Shown here: positions 54,120 through 61,902 of the stretch, in pieces
How the letters are laid out: each line of letters opens with the position of its first letter
Numbering within the stretch: position 1 is the first letter of the stretch
Source: Paraflavitalea devenefica
GTDB taxonomy: Bacteria > Bacteroidota > Bacteroidia > Chitinophagales > Chitinophagaceae
Direction of reading: 5' to 3'
DNA length: 64,000 bases
Assembly (NCBI RefSeq): GCF_011759375.1
Contig: NZ_JAARML010000002.1
Location: 186,001 to 250,000, forward strand
Translations under genes and position numbers: made by a program
Notes under the pieces: generated by a model
Databases searched by the model: none
The model's input: only the letters and a program-made list of their open reading frames with translations
Told to the model about the DNA's origin: nothing

Positions 54120-55028
54120 ATGCAGCAAACCTGTATCGTTATTGTAGGCCCTACCGCTGTAGGTAAAACCGCCCTGGCCATCCGGGTGGCGGAACAGTTT
54201 GGTACAGCCATCATCTCTGCCGATTCCCGTCAATGTTTCCGCGAAATGACCATCGGGGTGGCAAAACCATCTGCAGCAGAACTGGCGCAGGTAAAACATT
54301 ACTTTATCAATTCCCACTCCGTGCAGGACGACGTGAATGCGGCGGTGTTTGAACAATACGCGCTGCAGTCCGTTAAAGAAATATATGCCCAACAGCCCAT
54401 AGCGGTCATGACAGGTGGCACGGGTCTTTACATAAAAGCTTTTTGCGAAGGCCTGGATGATATACCACCTGTATCGCCGGCAATAAGGGAGCGGATCACG
54501 GAACAATACCAGCAGCACGGCCTTTCCTGGCTGCAGCAGCAGGTGGCAGCGCAGGACCCCGCTTATTATAATACCGGCGAAATACACAACCCGCAACGGC
54601 TTATAAGGGCCCTGGAAGTAAAACAGGCTACCGGCCAGTCAATACGGCAATACCAGCAGGGAAAAAAAGGGGTAAGACCGTTCCGGATTGTTAAAATTGG
54701 ATTGGAATTACCCCGGGAAGATTTGTACCGGAACATCAACCAGCGGGTGGATATCATGATGCAGCAGGGATTATTGGAAGAAGTACGATCATTGCTTCCC
54801 TTCCGCCACCTGAATGCACTGCAAACAGTGGGATACAATGAGTTGTTTAATTACCTGGATGGAAATGACACGCTCAGCGGGGCCATAGAGGCAATAAAAA
54901 GGAATACACGGCAATACGCCAAAAGACAAATGACCTGGTTTCGCAAAAGCGTTGATGTACAATGGTTTTCTCCCCACAACGATGCCGTCCTACTCGATTA
55001 TTGCCGGGCCGCCATGACCGGCCCATAA
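54120..55028 (+). CDS. miaA: tRNA dimethylallyltransferase
   Basis: 302 aa from the ATG at 54120; a longer frame from 53973 would run through the previous gene end and its terminator. P-loop IVGPTAVGKT (residues 8-17), SADSRQCFREMTIGVAKP, GGTGLYIKAFCEGL, and the C-terminal ARG-like motif RNTRQYAKRQMTWFRK. It transfers a dimethylallyl group to A37 of tRNAs that read UNN codons. With cca and the Sua5-like gene it forms a loose cluster for tRNA maturation. Confidence 0.95.
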   Translation: MQQTCIVIVGPTAVGKTALAIRVAEQFGTAIISADSRQCFREMTIGVAKPSAAELAQVKHYFINSHSVQDDVNAAVFEQYALQSVKEIYAQQPIAVMTGGTGLYIKAFCEGLDDIPPVSPAIRERITEQYQQHGLSWLQQQVAAQDPAYYNTGEIHNPQRLIRALEVKQATGQSIRQYQQGKKGVRPFRIVKIGLELPREDLYRNINQRVDIMMQQGLLEEVRSLLPFRHLNALQTVGYNELFNYLDGNDTLSGAIEAIKRNTRQYAKRQMTWFRKSVDVQWFSPHNDAVLLDYCRAAMTGP

Positions 55029-55165
55029 AACAGGATAAATTCCCTAAGGGTATTTTACCGGCCCTAAGGTGTAATACTTAGTTGAACATAAATTTTGTTA
55101 ATATTATAGGTAGATAGGGAATTGGATGTGAAAATATTCTAATAAGATATACGATTTTTGTAATG
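55029..55165. other. Upstream region of the putative small RNA
   Basis: First part of a 369-bp gene-free stretch. It holds GCCCTAAGG and CCCTAAGGG near 55045-55070 (partial direct and inverted repeats), several AT-rich boxes, and GATTTTTG at 55153-55160 as a one-mismatch promoter box for the RNA. Confidence 0.4.
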
Positions 55166-55290
55166 CCAAACAACCAGCCGGGAGCGAATCCCGGCAATCC
55201 GTAGAGATCCCCTGTGAGGACTTTTAAAGTGAAGGGTTAAGGTTTTTAAAAGAACCTTGAAAACAAACCCCGCCTTTTCAGGCGGGGTTT
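55166..55290 (+). ncRNA. Putative structured small RNA
   Basis: About 125 nt. The candidate start follows GATTTTTG (55153-55160). Elements in order: hairpin GCCGGGA-GCGAA-TCCCGGC (55177-55195), ACTTTTAAAGT palindrome (55220-55230), hairpin AAGGTT...AACCTT (55239-55258) and terminator AAACCCCGCC-TTTTCA-GGCGGGGTTT (55265-55290). No coding frame. It is not tmRNA, RNase P RNA or SRP RNA by motif; 6S RNA cannot be excluded. It lies between miaA and the convergent porin gene. Confidence 0.5.
55265..55290 (+). terminator. Terminator of the putative small RNA
   Basis: 10-bp perfect stem AAACCCCGCC / GGCGGGGTTT with a 6-nt loop, ending in TTT. The strength and position mark the end of a transcript that is not miaA alone, since it is 240 nt past the miaA stop. 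Confidence 0.8.
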
Positions 55291-55360
55291 ACTAGTATTA
55301 ACTCAAAAAAGTTTCAGTAATGCTGTTCCTTTGATGCTTCACGTTTGTATTGCAGGCTTC

Positions 55361-55395
55361 ACTTCCCACTCGCCATTTACCACTCGCCACTCGCT
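55361..55395 (-). repeat. Degenerate 7-bp repeat (GGCGAGT family)
   Basis: Five units on the plus strand: ACTTCCC, ACTCGCC, ATTTACC, ACTCGCC, ACTCGCT. Read on the other strand it contains GGTAAATGGCGAGTGG, which matches the left arm at 23126-23141 with one difference. It lies directly after the stop of the porin gene (minus strand). Confidence 0.7.
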
Positions 55396-55397
55396 TC

Positions 55398-56981
55398 TTA
55401 CAACTTAATCCCAAACGTCACCATCACATTGCCACTGTTATCCTTAATTGTAGCATATGTATTAGCCCGTGGCGCATCTACACGGTAGGGGAAATGAACA
55501 TCCTTATTAAGACTGTGCACATAAGTAACATCAATAAAAATACCCTTGTCCCGGTAGCCCAGGCCACCGCTTACATTCATCTTATGGGCCTTCAGTTCCT
55601 TATCTTCATAAGGATTGCCATAATACGCAAAGCCAAGGCGTGTCATGATCGTATTGAACTTCAGCTCACCACCCACCCGGAAATTGAAAGCACCTTTATA
55701 AGATTGTTTCACGGCTTCCGTTACCTGCTTGAAATATTCTCCTTCGCCATTATCTTCTGCTTCCTTGAATTTCGAACTGCCATAAGTCACATACTCAATA
55801 TCGGCAGAAATAAAACCCCGTTGACGGGAAATATCCTCCACTTCATTCAGTACATAAGAACCGCTTACCATAAACTTCCAGGGTGATACCAGGTCATACT
55901 TGAACGTAGGGTCCTCGCCGTTTTGCAAAGTGGTTGACGTAATACTGTCCACCGGGAAATCCGGGTCAAATGAAGTTTCCAGGTCGGTCACCATCTTGGA
56001 GGTCATCTTTTCTTTCAAAGCATACAGGCTTGGACTGTGTGCTGCAAACCCAATGCGTAACCTTTCCACCGGTTTAAAGATCACACCCAGCTTGGCGTTA
56101 AAGCCCACGCCTTTGGAAGTAAACTCTTCTGTGTATTTGGAGTAGGAAAATTCATTCTGGTCATTATTCGTGGGGTCCGATTCCCGGAACATACTGTTGC
56201 GCTGGAAATTCACAATAGGAATACCTACGCTGCCGCCGATATACAGCTTATCGTCCATATTAGCGGCAAAGCCGAGCGCGATCTCAGTGATGCCTCCCTT
56301 GGTAGTGCTCTGGAATTCCTGGTTCACGGTGCCAATATCTTCTGCCCGCGAAAAAACAGTACCCTGGCCACCGGGACCAGGTTCCACATCCACCAGGTAA
56401 GTATACAGGGCCATCCGGGTAAGGAGCGACAAACTGTAATCATTAATACCGTTTTGGATGATCTGCTCATCCGTCAAAGAAGGATTATTGTCCCGCTGGT
56501 TGGCGTAATAATTGAAAAAATCATTGGCCAGCGGCTCGGTAAAGGAGCTGTAATCGTTTGTGCCTTTATAATAAGTGCTGCCGGCAAAATTGGCGGTCCG
56601 GTTCACACCAATACTGAAGGCCTTGCTGGTCCACCGGCTGTACTTATCGCCATAGCCAAATACAAGGCCCGAGGCACCCAGGTTAAAGCGGGTGAGGCGG
56701 TCGGCAGTAGCATTGGTTTCCCGGAAACTGCCTTTGCTGCCGGCCAGCGTAAGGCCGGGGCTCAATACAAGCTCACTGGTTTTATAAAAGCCAAGTCCGG
56801 CAGGGTTTACCCACAGGTTCGTGATCTCTCCGCCCAGCGATCCCATAGCGCCGCCAATGGCCTGGCTGCGGGCCGAGCCCGATGGAACGTTCCAGCTCAT
56901 ACGCAGGGCGTCTTCCGGTATCTGGGCTACTGCCTGCTGTCCGGCAAACAATACAGCGATCAGGTAAAATTTTCTGTTCAT
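55398..56981 (-). CDS. OmpP1/FadL-family outer-membrane protein
   Basis: 527 aa from the ATG at 56981 (MNRKFYLIAVLFAGQQAVAQ); a start 54 nt upstream would precede the signal peptide. Mature protein begins IPEDALRMSWNVPSGSARSQ and has the FadL-like N-terminal segment GGAMGSLGGEITNLWVNPAG, then a long beta barrel (RVGGELKFNTIMTRLGFAYY, VSGGLGYRDKGIFIDVTYVH) ending in VTFGIKL. Family members transport hydrophobic compounds such as fatty acids; the PorV branch serves type IX secretion, and which branch this is cannot be decided here. Confidence 0.85.
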   Translation of the reverse strand: MNRKFYLIAVLFAGQQAVAQIPEDALRMSWNVPSGSARSQAIGGAMGSLGGEITNLWVNPAGLGFYKTSELVLSPGLTLAGSKGSFRETNATADRLTRFNLGASGLVFGYGDKYSRWTSKAFSIGVNRTANFAGSTYYKGTNDYSSFTEPLANDFFNYYANQRDNNPSLTDEQIIQNGINDYSLSLLTRMALYTYLVDVEPGPGGQGTVFSRAEDIGTVNQEFQSTTKGGITEIALGFAANMDDKLYIGGSVGIPIVNFQRNSMFRESDPTNNDQNEFSYSKYTEEFTSKGVGFNAKLGVIFKPVERLRIGFAAHSPSLYALKEKMTSKMVTDLETSFDPDFPVDSITSTTLQNGEDPTFKYDLVSPWKFMVSGSYVLNEVEDISRQRGFISADIEYVTYGSSKFKEAEDNGEGEYFKQVTEAVKQSYKGAFNFRVGGELKFNTIMTRLGFAYYGNPYEDKELKAHKMNVSGGLGYRDKGIFIDVTYVHSLNKDVHFPYRVDAPRANTYATIKDNSGNVMVTFGIKL

Positions 56982-57012
56982 GTGTTTGAATTCAAAATGA
57001 TCGGGGAGTACA

Positions 57013-57059
57013 AAAAAAGAGGAATCAAAATTCAAGACATCTTAAATCCTGGTTCCTCT
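57013..57059 (-). terminator. Terminator of the Ser/Tyr-rich lipoprotein gene
   Basis: On the minus strand AGAGGAA (57059-57053) pairs with TTCCTCT (57024-57018), followed by TTTTTTTG. An inner TTAAGA/TCTTGAA hairpin lies in the loop. It separates the lipoprotein gene from the porin gene. The loop contains AAATCCTGGTTCC, also seen (one change) at 58201. Confidence 0.65.
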
Positions 57060-57077
57060 CATAATTATTTAATACAG

Positions 57078-57863
57078 TTAGTTGCCACGGCTTGGCCTGC
57101 TCACGCCGCCGCCACCGCTACTGCTGCTTCCGCTGCTGCTGCTTGATGAAGAGCTGCTGCTGGAAGAGGAAGAAGAAGGTGTATAGCTGCGGGAAGACGA
57201 AGACTCGGAAGGAGTATATGTCCGCGTTGGCCTGCTGTCCGAAGAAGACGGGTTGTAATAACTATTCCGGCTGCTGCTGTTGTTGTCATTGGAAAATACC
57301 TTCCGGATGCTGCTGCCCAGGCTGCTGTTGGTGGTATTGCGGTTATTATAACTGGGAGCGCCATACCGCAGTCCCGTTTTGGAAGCACTGAGCGGTCTGT
57401 TGGCATTATTGTAATTGGTATTCGTGTACCGGTCAAGGCTGAACTTACGCACAGCAGTATAGGCCGGCTGATTTACCTTCGGATTTACAATAATAATTCC
57501 ACCGCAGTAAGGATTGTAATAGCTGTTCCAGCGGTACATGCTATTCCAATAATTGTTAAAATAGTAGGGATTATAAGAATAGCTGTTAAAAGCCCAGCTA
57601 TTGTAATTCCAGTCATAATCGTCAAAGGCGCTCCAGCGGTAACGGTCACGTACACGCATCCGTAGCCAGCGGTCGTCATAAGAAGAGTATTCGTCCGCGC
57701 GGTAATAGCCGTCCCGCTTCTTTTCAGTTTCCACATAAGCGGCGCCTTCGCGGGCTGGTGAGTAATACACATCATCAGGCGTTTTCGTTTGCCCTGATCT
57801 GTATACGGAGCAACTGGTAAACGCAGTTACTGCTATGGCAGTGAAAAGTAAAAGTCGGGACAT
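57078..57863 (-). CDS. Lipoprotein, Tyr/Asn-rich with poly-Ser tail
   Basis: 261 aa from the ATG at 57863. Lipobox AFTSC (Cys18). Residues about 75-135 are dominated by Tyr, Asn, Trp and Ser (NSYSYNPYYFNNYWNSMYRW), and from about 185 the chain is Ser-rich, ending in a long Ser run and a Gly/Arg tail. Low complexity throughout, so no fold is predicted. Probably a surface-exposed protein; family not recognised. Confidence 0.7.
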   Translation of the reverse strand: MSRLLLFTAIAVTAFTSCSVYRSGQTKTPDDVYYSPAREGAAYVETEKKRDGYYRADEYSSYDDRWLRMRVRDRYRWSAFDDYDWNYNSWAFNSYSYNPYYFNNYWNSMYRWNSYYNPYCGGIIIVNPKVNQPAYTAVRKFSLDRYTNTNYNNANRPLSASKTGLRYGAPSYNNRNTTNSSLGSSIRKVFSNDNNSSSRNSYYNPSSSDSRPTRTYTPSESSSSRSYTPSSSSSSSSSSSSSSSGSSSSGGGGVSRPSRGN

Positions 57864-58284
57864 GGCGGGTTCTGATTTTAAAGTTTTAGGATCAGGTTGC
57901 TGACTGGGCAATCTTTCAAAATAAAATTACAATAAAAAGGCGGCCTTTGCTATTAAAAAATGCAGGCAGAATGTTAAAGTTGACCGTGAAAATCAGCTAC
58001 AAAGCCCCGTTTTTGACCGATAACGGGCACTTCCGCACCGACCACCCCAAAAGCCGCCAGCCAACAACCAACAGCTAATAGCTAACAACTAACCTCCCCG
58101 CCTTTCCGCCTTCCTCCAAAGGAATTCTGTGGACCGACAACCAGGCAGCCAGAAGCTAACCGCTGACACCTCCTTATCCAGCCAATCCTTTCAATCCTAC
58201 AAATCCAGGTTCCGACACAATAAAATACTCATCAACACTTTACATACCCGAAGCCAAATTTTCCTTACCTTGAATCTACAATCA
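57864..58284. other. Intergenic region, divergent lipoprotein / transhydrogenase
   Basis: 421 bp without a supported gene. It holds a 7-bp repeat (58052-58093), a stretch with AATCC three times at 9-bp spacing (58184-58205) and AAATCCAGGTTCC (58201-58213), similar to a sequence in the terminator at 57044. TTATTTTG (minus strand, near 57917-57924) is one base off a -7 box for the lipoprotein gene. Confidence 0.5.
58052..58093 (+). repeat. Degenerate 7-bp repeat (AGCCAAC family)
   Basis: AGCCGCC, AGCCAAC, AACCAAC, AGCTAAT, AGCTAAC, AACTAAC: six units in one phase. Single arm, no inverted partner nearby. Located in the region upstream of the transhydrogenase operon. Confidence 0.65.
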
Positions 58285-59400
58285 ATGGGTATGACGATCG
58301 GAATTTTGAAAGAATCATCAGCCGAGACACGCGTATCCCTGCTACCTGAAGCGGTAGCTACGCTCACCAAAAAGAACATTGCAGTATGGGTAGAGCAGGG
58401 GGCAGGGGAGAAAGCCTGGAGCAACGATCAGGAATATGCCAAAGCAGGAGCCCAGATCAAAACCCGGCAGGAGGTATTGAAGTCCTCCGATATTATCCTC
58501 TCCATCCACCAGTTCCCGGAAACAGAATCGCTCGCTGCGAAGATCCTCCTCGGAGTATACCAACCGCTGTCGCATCCCGGACTCATGCAGGACTGGGCCA
58601 AACAGGGCATCACTTCTTTCAGCCTCGACATGCTGCCCCGTACCACCCGTGCGCAGAGTATGGACGTCCTCAGCTCCCAGGCCAACATAGCAGGCTATAA
58701 GGCGGTATTGCTGGCTGCTAATAACTACGGGCGTTACTTTCCCATGTTCATGACGGCTGCCGGCAGCATTGCACCGGCTAAAATATTGATCCTCGGTGCC
58801 GGGGTGGCCGGTTTGCAGGCCATTGCCACTGCCCGGAGATTGGGCGCAGTAGTGGAGGTCTTTGATACCCGGCCCGCCGTGAAGGAAGAAGTAATGAGCC
58901 TCGGCGCCAAATTTGTGGAAGTGGAAGGCGCTGCCGATGCTTCCAAAGCCGGTGGCTATGCAGTAGAGCAAACAGAAGAATACCAACAGCGGCAGCAACA
59001 AAAAATTGCCGAAAGCACAGCCAAAGCAGATATCATCATCACAACAGCGCAGATACCCGGTAAAAAAGCGCCCATACTCATCACAGAAACCATGCTCGGC
59101 AACATGCGTCATGGTTCAGTGATCATTGACCTCGCAGCCGCCACCGGGGGCAACACGCCTTTTACAAAGAACAATGAAACGGTAACCATTAATGGTGTGC
59201 GCATCATGGGCGACAGCAACCTGCCCGCCACCATGCCGGCAGATGCCAGCAAGCTCTATGGTAAAAACATCCTGAACTTTTTACAGTTGATCATTAACAA
59301 GGAAAGCGCCATTCACCTCAATTGGGAAGATGACCTGGTAAAGGGCGCTTGTATCACACACAACGGGGCAGTGACGCACGAGCGGGTAAAGAATGCATAG
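58285..59400 (+). CDS. pntA: NAD(P) transhydrogenase subunit alpha, part 1
   Basis: 371 aa from the ATG at 58285 (MGMTIGILKESSAETRVSLL); a frame from 58129 would translate the 7-bp repeat region and is not used. It is the NAD(H)-binding domain I: KESSAETRVSLLPEAVATL, the Rossmann motif ILGAGVAGLQAIATARRLGA, and MGDSNLPATMPADASKLYG. The membrane domain follows as a separate gene, the split form common in Bacteroidota. The complex moves hydride from NADH to NADP+ driven by the proton gradient. First of three genes in the operon. Confidence 0.95.
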   Translation: MGMTIGILKESSAETRVSLLPEAVATLTKKNIAVWVEQGAGEKAWSNDQEYAKAGAQIKTRQEVLKSSDIILSIHQFPETESLAAKILLGVYQPLSHPGLMQDWAKQGITSFSLDMLPRTTRAQSMDVLSSQANIAGYKAVLLAANNYGRYFPMFMTAAGSIAPAKILILGAGVAGLQAIATARRLGAVVEVFDTRPAVKEEVMSLGAKFVEVEGAADASKAGGYAVEQTEEYQQRQQQKIAESTAKADIIITTAQIPGKKAPILITETMLGNMRHGSVIIDLAAATGGNTPFTKNNETVTINGVRIMGDSNLPATMPADASKLYGKNILNFLQLIINKESAIHLNWEDDLVKGACITHNGAVTHERVKNA

Positions 59401-59422
59401 TCTACATTAAAATTCTTAATAC

Positions 59423-59734
59423 ATGGAAGCAGTTTTAAAATGGCTATCCGACAACCAGCAGATCATCTACATCGTCATCCTCATGATCTTTGTAGGTATT
59501 GAGGTCATTGGCCGTGTGCCCAGTGTGCTGCACACGCCCTTAATGAGTGGCGCCAATGCCATACACGGGGTGGTCATCATCGGGGCCATCATCGTCATGG
59601 GAAAAGCGGAGGGGGATAACTATATGGCGCTCATACTCGGCTTCCTCGCCGTGGTATTGGGTACGCTCAACGTGGTAGGCGGCTTTGTGGTAACCGACCG
59701 GATGTTAGAGATGTTTAAATCGAAGAAAAAGTAA
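59423..59734 (+). CDS. NAD(P) transhydrogenase subunit alpha, part 2
   Basis: 103 aa, three membrane segments (QIIYIVILMIFVGIEVIGRV; AIHGVVIIGAIIVMGKAEG; ALILGFLAVVLGTLNVVGGF). It is the C-terminal membrane domain of the alpha subunit, encoded apart from domain I. It lies 22 bp after part 1 and 9 bp before the beta subunit gene, so all three are translated from one message. Confidence 0.93.
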   Translation: MEAVLKWLSDNQQIIYIVILMIFVGIEVIGRVPSVLHTPLMSGANAIHGVVIIGAIIVMGKAEGDNYMALILGFLAVVLGTLNVVGGFVVTDRMLEMFKSKKK

Positions 59735-59743
59735 CACCAACCT

Positions 59744-61261
59744 ATGGAATTCAGTATACTCACGCTTTGTTACCTGATCGGCTCTGTAACATTCATCATT
59801 GGTCTTAAAATGCTGTCCAATCCGGCCACGGCCCGCAGGGGCAACCTGGTGGCCGCCGCTGGTATGACGGTAGCGATCATAGGCACCATCTTCCTGTACC
59901 GGGATGATGAATCGGGTGAAAAACTGCACAACTATATTTGGATATTCAGCGGGCTTGTCATTGGTGGTATCATAGGCACCCTGGCCGCGAAAAAAGTGAA
60001 AATGACGGCCATGCCCGAAATGGTGAGCCTCTTCAATGGTATGGGCGGCGCCTGCGCGGCACTCATCTCCATCATTGAATTCGGGCATTATGCGGCCAAT
60101 GGTTTTAAGAATACCATTCATCTTGAACTGGGAGAGCAGACGGATGATGCCATCCTGTCGCTGGGCGTGCAAACCGGTGTACTCATTACTATCTTCGCCG
60201 GGCTCATCATTGGTTCTGTTTCCTTTGCCGGCAGTATGATCGCCTGGGGCAAACTCAATGGTAAGGTCAAAGACTTTGCTTTCAAAGGACAGCACATTGT
60301 CAACCAGGTCATCCTCGTAACCATCCTCGGCTTATCTGTTTTCCTCATCTATAAGATCAGGGCCAGTGTAGGGGCTATGGACGACGCGCCGCAGGTGGCA
60401 TTGAACATCGCTTACATCTCCTGGCTCTTCTATGGAGTACTGGCATTATCGCTCATCTACGGCGTATTCTTTGTAATGCCCATTGGCGGGGCTGATATGC
60501 CGGTGGTCATCTCCCTGCTCAACTCCTTTACCGGTGTGGCCGCTGCCTGCGGCGGTTTCCTCTATGACAACAAAGTAATGCTCACCGGTGGTATCCTCGT
60601 AGGCGCTGCCGGTACGCTGCTCACTATACTTATGTGTAAGGCCATGAACCGTTCCCTGCTCAATGTGCTCATCGGTTCATTTGGCGGCGGCAATAACGGC
60701 GGTGGTGGTGGCGCCAAAAAAGACCAGGGCGCTTACAAAGAAATATCCATCAGTGATACGGCCGTTATCATGACCTATGCTCACAAAGTCATGATCGTGC
60801 CGGGTTATGGTCTCGCGGTGGCGCAGGCGCAGCATGCCTGCCATGAACTGGAAAAACTGCTGGAAGGGAAAGGGGTGGATGTTAAATACGCCATACACCC
60901 GGTGGCAGGCCGCATGCCCGGCCACATGAACGTGCTGCTGGCAGAAGCGGATGTGAACTACGACAAACTGCTCGAAATGGAGCAGGCCAATGAAGAATTT
61001 GCCACTACCGATGTGGTGCTGGTGCTGGGAGCGAATGATGTGGTCAACCCCGCTGCCAAAACCGATACCGCTTCTCCCATCTATGGCATGCCCATCCTCG
61101 ATGTGGAGCTGGCCAAAAACGTCATCGTCAACAAGCGCAGCATGAAGCCTGGTTATGCCGGCATTGAAAACGATCTTTTCTTCCAGCCCAAGACCTCCAT
61201 GCTCTTTGGCGACGCCAAAAAAGTATTGCAGGATTTGATTGCGGAGATCAAGAACCTGTAA
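59744..61261 (+). CDS. pntB: NAD(P) transhydrogenase subunit beta
   Basis: 505 aa. The N-terminal two thirds is membrane domain II with about nine helices. From about 330 comes the soluble NADP(H)-binding domain III with GYGLAVAQAQHACHELEKLL, HPVAGRMPGHMNVLLAEADV, LGANDVVNPAAKTD and IYGMPILDVELAKNVIVNK. It completes the proton-pumping transhydrogenase with the two alpha parts upstream. A Gly-rich linker (FGGGNNGGGGGAKKDQG) connects the two domains. Confidence 0.96.
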   Translation: MEFSILTLCYLIGSVTFIIGLKMLSNPATARRGNLVAAAGMTVAIIGTIFLYRDDESGEKLHNYIWIFSGLVIGGIIGTLAAKKVKMTAMPEMVSLFNGMGGACAALISIIEFGHYAANGFKNTIHLELGEQTDDAILSLGVQTGVLITIFAGLIIGSVSFAGSMIAWGKLNGKVKDFAFKGQHIVNQVILVTILGLSVFLIYKIRASVGAMDDAPQVALNIAYISWLFYGVLALSLIYGVFFVMPIGGADMPVVISLLNSFTGVAAACGGFLYDNKVMLTGGILVGAAGTLLTILMCKAMNRSLLNVLIGSFGGGNNGGGGGAKKDQGAYKEISISDTAVIMTYAHKVMIVPGYGLAVAQAQHACHELEKLLEGKGVDVKYAIHPVAGRMPGHMNVLLAEADVNYDKLLEMEQANEEFATTDVVLVLGANDVVNPAAKTDTASPIYGMPILDVELAKNVIVNKRSMKPGYAGIENDLFFQPKTSMLFGDAKKVLQDLIAEIKNL

Positions 61262-61300
61262 CACCAACCAATAAGAACCCCATAACCTCAATATCCCGTT

Positions 61301-61831
61301 TTGGCAACTAACAAAACTTATACAACCCCTGTATGGTGGATAGCCATCATTATTGTTATAAAAATAGGACTAACAGCTTTATTTATCATGGGAATACAGC
61401 GGGTACAGGCAATGAATGACGACTATCGAAATGCACAAATCGACAGGATTGTCATCAATCAACTCATTACCCAGGGCGTTTACATCGTCATATTATTGGC
61501 CGAAGTAATTACCTACTGGAAAATCCGTGAGCGGATCATCAAAAAGGGCCTCGTATGGGGACATATAATGGGATTGCTGACAGCATTTGTTATACTGCCG
61601 GTTGCTTTCATGCTTTACACCGCCTGGCTGACTATGAACAGCGGTGGGGGCGACGCTGGCAATAAACTGCGTATTGCTGGTACTTTCCAGACAGTGATGA
61701 TATGGTCTGCATTAATAATTGGCCATACATGCTTTGTAATGGTATTGATCGATGCCTTTAAAAAGCACCCCGAGCCTGAACTGGAACAACCCGCACCCGA
61801 TAGCCCGGATATCCTGAATGATTACGCGTAA
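61301..61831 (+). CDS. Hypothetical membrane protein
   Basis: 176 aa from TTG at 61301. Four hydrophobic segments (WWIAIIIVIKIGLTALFIMG; QGVYIVILLAEVITYWKI; IMGLLTAFVILPVAFMLYTA; MIWSALIIGHTCFVMVLID) and a short acidic Pro-rich C-terminus. No family recognised. It follows pntB by 39 bp and may be the last gene of that operon. Confidence 0.7.
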   Translation: MATNKTYTTPVWWIAIIIVIKIGLTALFIMGIQRVQAMNDDYRNAQIDRIVINQLITQGVYIVILLAEVITYWKIRERIIKKGLVWGHIMGLLTAFVILPVAFMLYTAWLTMNSGGGDAGNKLRIAGTFQTVMIWSALIIGHTCFVMVLIDAFKKHPEPELEQPAPDSPDILNDYA

Positions 61832-61875
61832 TCCCAGGTGCCTCACTGCCCGGGAAGCAATTACTTTTTCAGCCG

Positions 61876-61883
61876 TACATTTG
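61876..61883 (+). promoter_or_regulatory. Promoter -7 box of the rRNA methyltransferase gene
   Basis: TACATTTG matches TAnnTTTG. The TTG start at 61903 is 19 nt past the box, leaving a leader of roughly 15 nt. Confidence 0.55.
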
Positions 61884-61902
61884 CCGGATTAATCAATAGC
61901 AT

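Noticed and set aside
58342..59112. 256-aa minus-strand frame inside pntA
   Set aside because: Antisense to a clear transhydrogenase subunit; composition is a mirror of the real gene.
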